NCBI GenBank assembly: GCA_002794465.1
Contig: MTSL01000090.1
Location: forward strand, 1 to 21,177
DNA: 21,177 nucleotides
DNA from: Paramicrosporidium saccamoebae
Taxonomy: Eukaryota; Rozellomycota
Reading direction: 5' to 3'
Part shown: positions 15,744 to 21,177 of the stretch, in pieces
Layout of the letters: the number at the start of each line of letters is the position of its first letter
Numbering within the stretch: the stretch's first letter is position 1
Notes under the pieces: generated by a model
What the model was told of the DNA's origin: nothing
The model's input: only the letters and a program-made list of their open reading frames with translations
Database searches by the model: none
Made by a program: the position numbers and the translations under genes

Positions 15744-16838
15744 TCATGAATATGACTTTTGACTTGACATTTTCATTTCATCAGTCTCATCTCGCCCACT
15801 CGACTCGAGATATAATTCGGTGAGATTGGCAGCAAAGATGGAGGTGGGTAGAGGCAGGAATATGACACTGGTGAGCATGATTAGACCAGATAGAAGCTTT
15901 CCCAGCGGTGTTTGGGGGACAATATCACCATAACCCACGGTGGCCATGGTGACTACGCAGAGCCAGATGGCATCAAACATGTTTTGCACACTGCATAACA
16001 GTGTTTTGTCGGCTTCGAGGAGCCAGACGCCATCCTGCAGGACACATACGCTAGTCTCGGCAAAGAACAAACCGCCACTAAAGAGCAGACCGGCGCCAAA
16101 GACATAGACAAAGAGGAACATGAAAGCCAGACCAGAGCGACGCACGGCATGGAAGAACAGGCCGATACGAGGGAAATTGCCCAAGGTGATTCGAAAGAAG
16201 CGCGCAAAACGCACAAGCCGCAGTAGTCGGAGACTGGTGTATCTCCTGACACCGTTCACAGTGAGGGCGGGGAACAGCCAATAGAAATCAAAGATCCATG
16301 GGATCACAGTCAGTACATCAATGAGGGCATCCCAACTCTGCAAATAGACGGTGAGGGTGGGTTGACAGGTCAATTTTAGTAGCATATCCAGTACAAAATG
16401 CACCGATATTGCAGACTCGAGGGCAAACCACATGAATACCTGTTGATTGCTGGTTGACCAAGCGGGAACAGACTCGCAGCAAAACAGCAGTAGCGATAAC
16501 ATTACTAGCGCATCCATGTACCAACTAAACCACCGTGCGCCTCGAGAGCTATCTGGATTACTCAGAAACACATAAATGCAATGAACATGTCTCTTTGGTT
16601 CAAGCGGACCCCCACAAACAGAATTGTGTGAATTCAAAAGAGCAGAGTTGTTTAGGTCATGCCAATCCCGACAACCACACCACCTTTGCTCGTTTGGTTC
16701 CTGTAAATCCCGGCAACCACACCACCCTTGCTTGTTTGGTTCCTGTAACTCCAGACAACCACATTCACATTCATACCCACATCCGCATCCGCATCCACAA
16801 GGAACCGTCTCATTAGGGTCAGTCACATCGACACCCAT
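15744..16838 (-). CDS. Voltage-gated potassium channel (Kv-type, six-transmembrane), lacking a T1 domain
   Basis: This is 364 residues from the ATG at 16838, the only in-frame ATG before S1. Residues ~14-60 are a Cys-rich tandem repeat (CGCGCGCG, then 14-residue units like GWCGCRDLQEPNEQ). S1 begins near RWFSWYMDALVMLSLLLFCC. S2-S3 follow (SWDALIDVLTVIPW). S4 has five Arg at every third position (SLRLLRLVRFARFFR, about 195-215). The pore has AIWLCVVTMA and the filter TVGYGD at 300-305. S6 has PLP (329-331), the counterpart of the Kv PVP hinge. This predicts a plasma-membrane or organellar K+-selective, voltage-gated channel assembling as a tetramer. No N-terminal T1 domain is present. The Cys-rich N terminus overlaps the region that must hold the PWP2 promoter. 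Confidence 0.92.
   Translation of the reverse strand: MGVDVTDPNETVPCGCGCGCGYECECGCLELQEPNKQGWCGCRDLQEPNEQRWCGCRDWHDLNNSALLNSHNSVCGGPLEPKRHVHCIYVFLSNPDSSRGARWFSWYMDALVMLSLLLFCCESVPAWSTSNQQVFMWFALESAISVHFVLDMLLKLTCQPTLTVYLQSWDALIDVLTVIPWIFDFYWLFPALTVNGVRRYTSLRLLRLVRFARFFRITLGNFPRIGLFFHAVRRSGLAFMFLFVYVFGAGLLFSGGLFFAETSVCVLQDGVWLLEADKTLLCSVQNMFDAIWLCVVTMATVGYGDIVPQTPLGKLLSGLIMLTSVIFLPLPTSIFAANLTELYLESSGRDETDEMKMSSQKSYS
16664..16800. repeat. 42-bp tandem repeat and 6-bp repeats in the Kv N terminus / PWP2 upstream region
   Basis: Units start at 16664, 16706 and 16748 (the third is partial), followed by CACATT/CGCATC hexamer repeats. 42 bp is 14 codons. The repeat is open on both strands: minus-strand units read as Cys-rich (WCGCRDLQEPNEQR), and plus-strand units read in frame with an extended PWP2 ORF. 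Only the minus strand is likely translated. Confidence 0.88.
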
Positions 16839-16851
16839 CGACCGGGGGTGT
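16839..16851. promoter_or_regulatory. 13-bp gap between divergent start codons of Kv and PWP2
   Basis: The best ATGs of the two divergent genes are at 16838 (-) and 16852 (+). If both are right, each gene's promoter lies within the other's coding sequence. Otherwise the Kv start lies elsewhere, for example in an exon beyond a small intron. Confidence 0.4.
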
Positions 16852-19287
16852 ATGCGACTCAACTACAAATTCTCCAACCTCTGTGGAGTGGTGTACAAAA
16901 AGGGAAACTTGGTGTATACGACGGACGGAAGAGGACTGTACAGTGCCGTGGGACGCCGAGTGACGCATTTTGATTTAACAGAGAACACGAGCACAACGTT
17001 TCCGTTTGAGCTGCCGACAAATGTGCAACGGATTGCCGTATCGCCAGATGGGATGCTATTAGTAGCAGTGGATACAACAGGCCAAGCAGTAGTGGTGTCA
17101 ATACCCCATCGCATAGCATTGCATTATGTCAACTTTCGAACAGCAGTGACGGCAATGACGTTCAGTCCGGACGGCACAAAGTTGGCAGTGGCAACAGATG
17201 GACGAGTGCGCATATGGCGTACTCCAAGCGGACAGCGCGAGTTTGCATCATTAGTGCTGGAAAAGACAATGGGCGGTCATACAGAGGAGATTGTCAGTTT
17301 TGATTGGTCAAGCGACTCGCGTTATTTACTGACTGCATCGCATGACATGACGGCGCGTCTGTTGGATTTGCGCCGAGATGAAGAAAATCCACAGTTTGTG
17401 CCCATTGAGCTACGCGCACATCGTCATCCGCTCTGTGGAGCCTATTTTGCCCATAAAGACCAACAAGTTGTGACAGTGGCCCGAAACGGAAGTCTCTTTA
17501 TATGGAAATTTGATCCTGTCCGTGGAACAATGGAGGAGAGAATGCCCACCATTCGGCACCACCTGCTCCAAGAATCGAATGAGCAGGAAGAAAATGCCAC
17601 TGCATCTAATACGCCCTCTTTGTCTTTTCGAACCAAAGTCACGGCAGTGGATTACAACAAAGAAAACCATCTGTTGGTAGTCACCTTTAGCAATGGCGTC
17701 TTTAGCATTTTTGTCATACCGTCATGTTCCATGGCGTTTATTACTGATACTACTACATCCGCCGACATGGCCACACCCACCGCTACTACACCTATTTATA
17801 CGTTGTCCCTTACTCAGTCCAAAGTCACTTCAGTGGCCATCAATGCGACAGGCGAATGGATTGCCTTGGGGATTGCGGAACACGGACAGCTACTCGTGTG
17901 GGAGTGGCGTAGTGAATCGTTTATACTGAAACAACAGGGCCATGCATTGGCCATGACATCATTGGATTATTCGCCCGATGGACAGACCATTGTGACGGGG
18001 AGTGCCGATGGACGCGTCAAGTTATGGCACGCGTCATCGGGACTGTGCTACGCCACGTTTGCAGAACATACGGCATCAGTGACGGCGGTAGAGTTTTCTG
18101 CAAAGAGCGGCAAAATTGTCGTCAGTGCGGCCAGCGACGGCACTGTGCGCGCCTATGATATGCTGCGATATCGCAACTTTCGCACTTTTACCACTCCCAC
18201 GCCGGTGCAGTTCATGTCATTGGCCATTGATCCGAGTGGCGAAGTGGTGGCAGCCGGCACCTTTGACACCTTTGAAATCTTTTTGTGGTCCATGCAGACG
18301 GGACAATTGTTGGAGATTATCGCCGGTCACACCGCGCCCATCTCTGCCCTCTCCTTTGATCCCCTCGGCCATCGTTTAGCCTCCGCTTCTTGGGACCGCA
18401 CCGTACGACTATGGGACGTCTTCCAACGCGACAAAAATATGCAAAGTCTCGACCATTCTGCCGAAGTCACCGCCGTTACCTTCAGACCTGATGGCGCCGA
18501 GGTGGTCGCTTGCACATTGGCTGGTGAAATTGTCACGTGGGATGTTGAACTCGCCACCGTCACCGGAGTGATTGAGGCCCGAAGAGATGTGGCTGACAAG
18601 CCGCTCACATCCTGTGCCCTCAAATCAGTGTGCTACTCCCCCGATGGCACGTGGCTGTTGGTGTCGGGATCCTTTCCCTTCATTGCACTATACGATGTCG
18701 CCAACAAAGTGCTGCTGCGTCGCTATCCGTTGACAAAGATGCGGCGTGGACAGTCGGTGGAGATGAATGTTCCATCGGTGAAAATGGCTCCCACTAATCG
18801 CGCATTTGCTGCTCTCTCTCCTGACGGTTTGGTAATCCATTCGCTCGACGAACAGCTAATCTTTGATCCTTTTGATCTTGAACTTGACATTACATCCGAG
18901 AACATTCAAACTGCTTTGGTTTCGGGCGAGCATCTCAAGGCATTCATTATGGCATTGCGATTGAACATTCCAAAGGTAACCGAACACGTCATCGTCTCCA
19001 TCCCCGTCAATGTCCTGTCTCTCCTCGTCCGGGGAATACCGCAAAAGTATTTATTGTCCACATTGCATGCCCTCACTCTGCTCGCCCCCCATCGTGTGGA
19101 ATTGCTGCTGCGATGGGTCGTTGCTGTGCTCGCCGAACATACTCTGACCATAAAGTCGTTGGGACGGTGCGAGACTGTTCTTCGGGTGTTGTTGGGCAAG
19201 GTAAAGGCCGATTATGAGGTGCTGGGTCGGGTTGCGAATCAGACCATCTTCATGTTGGAGTGTCGTAGTCTAGTAGAAATTTCATAA
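16852..19287 (+). CDS. PWP2: Periodic tryptophan protein 2 / U3 snoRNP component UTP1
   Basis: This is 811 residues from the ATG at 16852 (MRLNYKFSNLCGVVYKKGN, matching the family's KFSNLxGxVYxxGN start). The open frame extends 76 codons upstream through the Kv repeat but has no ATG there. PWP2 is a tandem WD40 (two-propeller) scaffold of the UTP-B subcomplex in the nucleolar small-subunit processome, needed for 18S rRNA maturation. Diagnostic blocks are GHTEEIVSFDWSSDSRYLL, GHALAMTSLDYSPDGQTIV, SDGTVRAYDMLRYRNFRTF, DPSGEVVAAGTFDTFEIFLW and SASWDRTVRLWD. The C terminus has IFDPFDLELDIT and the Utp12 helical domain. It lacks the long acidic tail of the yeast protein. It has no introns. Its last ~88 codons exist as a decayed copy at 1884-2067. 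Confidence 0.97.
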   Translation: MRLNYKFSNLCGVVYKKGNLVYTTDGRGLYSAVGRRVTHFDLTENTSTTFPFELPTNVQRIAVSPDGMLLVAVDTTGQAVVVSIPHRIALHYVNFRTAVTAMTFSPDGTKLAVATDGRVRIWRTPSGQREFASLVLEKTMGGHTEEIVSFDWSSDSRYLLTASHDMTARLLDLRRDEENPQFVPIELRAHRHPLCGAYFAHKDQQVVTVARNGSLFIWKFDPVRGTMEERMPTIRHHLLQESNEQEENATASNTPSLSFRTKVTAVDYNKENHLLVVTFSNGVFSIFVIPSCSMAFITDTTTSADMATPTATTPIYTLSLTQSKVTSVAINATGEWIALGIAEHGQLLVWEWRSESFILKQQGHALAMTSLDYSPDGQTIVTGSADGRVKLWHASSGLCYATFAEHTASVTAVEFSAKSGKIVVSAASDGTVRAYDMLRYRNFRTFTTPTPVQFMSLAIDPSGEVVAAGTFDTFEIFLWSMQTGQLLEIIAGHTAPISALSFDPLGHRLASASWDRTVRLWDVFQRDKNMQSLDHSAEVTAVTFRPDGAEVVACTLAGEIVTWDVELATVTGVIEARRDVADKPLTSCALKSVCYSPDGTWLLVSGSFPFIALYDVANKVLLRRYPLTKMRRGQSVEMNVPSVKMAPTNRAFAALSPDGLVIHSLDEQLIFDPFDLELDITSENIQTALVSGEHLKAFIMALRLNIPKVTEHVIVSIPVNVLSLLVRGIPQKYLLSTLHALTLLAPHRVELLLRWVVAVLAEHTLTIKSLGRCETVLRVLLGKVKADYEVLGRVANQTIFMLECRSLVEIS

Positions 19288-19322
19288 ACATTACTTTCAT
19301 GCTTAATCATATTTACAGTACA

Positions 19323-19328
19323 TTTATT
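19323..19328 (-). terminator. Polyadenylation signal AATAAA of family copy B
   Basis: An AATAAA on the minus strand 20 bp after the stop, within a 61-bp gap between the convergent stops of PWP2 and copy B. PWP2 itself has no AATAAA before entering copy B, so the two 3' ends probably overlap. Confidence 0.55.
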
Positions 19329-19348
19329 GAGTGTTCCTCGTTGGGGGT

Positions 19349-21177
19349 TTAAGGGCTAGCTAACGCTTTGGCAATCACATCGAGAACTTTGTTATCGGAA
19401 TCACACGAAATACCGATCGGTCCGTATAAACTGTTCCTTTTAGCGAGTGAAATAGGAAGCGCAGATATGAAGTCGTTGGCCGTTAATGTACGCATCATAA
19501 AAATACAGATGCGATTATTGACCACTTGGATCATATGATCTATCAGTTTCCCAAAATATTGAGCTATAGGCTCGCAGCCACTTTCCTTTGTGCAGAACTC
19601 TGGCATTCCCTTATAAAAGTTGTCCACAATCACATCAAGCTCAGACACAGGAATGGCTTCAATCACCTTTTCATACGACTTATTATCATGCTCGTGAAAG
19701 AATCCCTCAACAATACTCTTGCTCTGATTCAATTTTGCCACGTAAAACTTGGATCTTAGATAATCTATAAATGGAAAATGTTTGATAAACCGTTTAGTTT
19801 TCTCTTCGTTCCAATGGTTCATAATTTTGGCTACGCCTTCCTCTGTTGTACAGCCATATACCCAAGCTAGAAAACGTTCCACAGAAACCCTATTTTGTCC
19901 TGGAATAATTTCTTTGGCCAGGTCAACATTTTTGAACATCAGGATCCGAATTCTTTGTTCGATGGGACAGCCTTGCATACCTTTGACTCTGTCAAAAATT
20001 TCCGCACTGATGGTCCCTGATCCACTCACATTATCCATTTTTACTCCCAGTGACTTGATATACGCCTTGGATGCAACCTCAGCAATACCTTTTCTTGCAT
20101 CGGGATCATTCGGTAAGTTATTTAGCAAATATGTTAGAACAACCTTATCATCCTCTCCCAGGCCAGCGGACGTACCATCAGACTTGACATAGTCTGGTGC
20201 CACACTGGCAGTTTTGGCCTTGTCTGCTGCTTCGTCGGTCCAGAATGGCTTGCCACGAAGTAGATCCTTAAAGTCCTGTGAAAGTTTGTCGTCCCAATAC
20301 GCTTTTGTTACAGCGGGTGGGGGCTTGGGTGTTGTGGCAGGCGGTTTCGCAGGTGGAGTTCCACCAGGCTTTTTGTTCGCATCACCCGCTTTTTTGTACT
20401 TTAAGATTTCTTTGATGCAAGCCTCCAATGGATTAATAATAATACCTTTAGGAGCAAGACAAACATGACTAATTGACGCTTTCGCTCCATCAAATTGTTC
20501 AGTAGGGACTCCATAACTAGTCAGCAATCCGTTCAAGAACTCCTCTGCCGCGCCAATGGTCACTCTAAACGATTCGTCCATTTTCTCCCTCAAATACTCA
20601 ACATAGTCATTAAGGTCCTTGCATCTGCCATCCGCTGCGCAGAGATAGTCTGAATCTCTCAAAAAATGTCTTACAATGGATACATATTCATTGTCAGGAA
20701 TAGCATTGGCCACTTCGAAATAATTACCATTGAGTTCCGGTATTAGTCCCACGACAAGTTGTCTTGCCACTTTTCCGTCGTTCTTGCAGTCGGCAGGGTC
20801 AAGTGACTGAAGAAGCTGCTCATAGAGTGGAAATTTCATAATCAGCTCTTTAACAAAAATTCCACAGTGTATATGTAACTCTTCCATTTTCTGCATGCTT
20901 TCTTTGGATGTAATTTGACCAACAAGAGCCCAAGTGAGGAATTTCGGAAGATCGGTGCTGGAACCTGCCAAACTCATTTGGTTGGAAAAGTGCTCGCTGT
21001 TAAACATTAAGGTGCGAATCTTCATACCCATACTCGAGAGCTTGAGGCTGCTGTCAAAATTACCAAAAGCTCCGGGGACTTTGTTGCAGAATTGATCAGT
21101 CTCAGTAAAACTCGGCGCCCCGATGCCAAGATAAAACCGAGTAACGAGCTTAAACAGCTTCTTCCTTTCGTCATCGC
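19349..21177 (-). CDS. 5'-truncated member B of the two-domain family
   Basis: The frame is open from the right window edge to the TAA at 19349-19351, so the true N terminus is missing; the ATG at 21031 is internal. It has the same architecture as copy A: first domain (KIRTLMFNSEHF to CAADGRC), a Pro-rich linker (KKPGGTPPAKPPATTPKPPP) and second domain (RIRILMFKNVDLAKEII to CTKESGC). Relative to copy A, changes concentrate on replacement sites. Framework residues (Cys pairs, FP, AIP, WA/WV) are kept in both. The linker and the segment before it (around 20400-20470) carry small in-frame length changes. Function is unknown. The pattern of change argues that both copies are translated and selected. 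Confidence 0.87.
   Translation of the reverse strand, partial: DDERKKLFKLVTRFYLGIGAPSFTETDQFCNKVPGAFGNFDSSLKLSSMGMKIRTLMFNSEHFSNQMSLAGSSTDLPKFLTWALVGQITSKESMQKMEELHIHCGIFVKELIMKFPLYEQLLQSLDPADCKNDGKVARQLVVGLIPELNGNYFEVANAIPDNEYVSIVRHFLRDSDYLCAADGRCKDLNDYVEYLREKMDESFRVTIGAAEEFLNGLLTSYGVPTEQFDGAKASISHVCLAPKGIIINPLEACIKEILKYKKAGDANKKPGGTPPAKPPATTPKPPPAVTKAYWDDKLSQDFKDLLRGKPFWTDEAADKAKTASVAPDYVKSDGTSAGLGEDDKVVLTYLLNNLPNDPDARKGIAEVASKAYIKSLGVKMDNVSGSGTISAEIFDRVKGMQGCPIEQRIRILMFKNVDLAKEIIPGQNRVSVERFLAWVYGCTTEEGVAKIMNHWNEEKTKRFIKHFPFIDYLRSKFYVAKLNQSKSIVEGFFHEHDNKSYEKVIEAIPVSELDVIVDNFYKGMPEFCTKESGCEPIAQYFGKLIDHMIQVVNNRICIFMMRTLTANDFISALPISLAKRNSLYGPIGISCDSDNKVLDVIAKALASP
21126..21177. repeat. Perfect 52-bp terminal inverted repeat (right)
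   Basis: An exact reverse complement of bases 1-52, inside the coding sequence of copy B. Confidence 0.9.

Larger units (their letters stand above)
19022..21177. repeat. Right arm of the inverted segmental duplication
   Basis: This matches the reverse complement of 1-2067 and includes the PWP2 3' end, the shared 3' UTR and the family gene. It is the likely source arrangement, because PWP2 is intact here. Confidence 0.9.

Noticed and set aside
16624-16851. 76-codon N-terminal extension of PWP2
   Set aside because: No ATG, translated from a 42-bp repeat inside the Kv gene, and the family start motif begins exactly at the ATG at 16852.
1-21177. Transposon or provirus bounded by terminal inverted repeats
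   Set aside because: The repeats lie inside a coding gene. The interior is housekeeping and secreted-protein genes, and no transposase, integrase or polymerase is present. Segmental duplication explains the symmetry.
1-21177. CRISPR arrays, tRNA or rRNA genes
   Set aside because: The tandem repeats present (17, 21, 27 and 42 bp) have no unique spacers, and no tRNA cloverleaf or rRNA signature was recognised by eye.

Overview
This is nuclear DNA from a eukaryote with a compact genome. Most genes are intron-poor and lie a few tens to a few hundred bases apart. AATAAA signals follow many of them, and TATA-like boxes precede some. Five spliceosomal introns can be placed by protein homology: one of 70 nt in the eL18 gene and four of only 30-35 nt in MLH1 and isopentenyl-diphosphate isomerase (IDI). 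All start with GTA and end with AG, and several contain a CTAAC/TGAC-like branch site. The housekeeping set (eL18, MLH1, IDI, PWP2/UTP1) together with a Kv-type potassium channel and a run of signal-peptide proteins of no recognised family would suit an early-diverging fungus or fungus-like parasite (Rozellomycota or early microsporidian relatives). That placement is inference only.

Layout. The two ends (about 1-2067 and 19022-21177) are inverted copies of one segment. Each carries the 5'-truncated 3' part of the same large gene, running inward from the window edge. The right copy lies tail-to-tail with intact PWP2. The left copy still carries a decayed antisense fragment of the PWP2 3' end, so the left copy is derived. 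The outermost 52 bp are perfect inverted repeats, which may be an assembly-graph boundary. Next come four minus-strand genes for predicted secreted proteins. Three (2459-4042, 4391-5920, 6369-7976) are tandem paralogs. The fourth (8443-9585) looks like a secreted, partly degenerate PP2C-type phosphatase fold. Then follow eL18 (+), a 21-bp minisatellite, and MLH1 (+, three exons). A gene-poor stretch of 13.45-14.9 kb holds a short minus-strand ORF and an orphan copy of a promoter module. IDI (-, three exons) and a Kv channel (-) come next. PWP2 (+) is divergent from the channel gene, with start codons only 13 bp apart.

The most interesting signals are four. (1) The two terminal paralogs differ almost only at amino-acid-changing positions, while their 3' UTRs are nearly identical, as expected for strong diversifying selection. 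(2) That protein is an internal duplication of one uncharacterised cysteine-paired domain. (3) A promoter/leader module recurs four times: upstream of two unrelated secreted-protein genes and at two orphan sites. It has 17-bp iterations and, in one case, a 27-bp array resembling splice acceptors. (4) The introns are ultrashort. Together the left 10 kb and both ends look like a fast-evolving secreted-protein locus set among conserved housekeeping genes.
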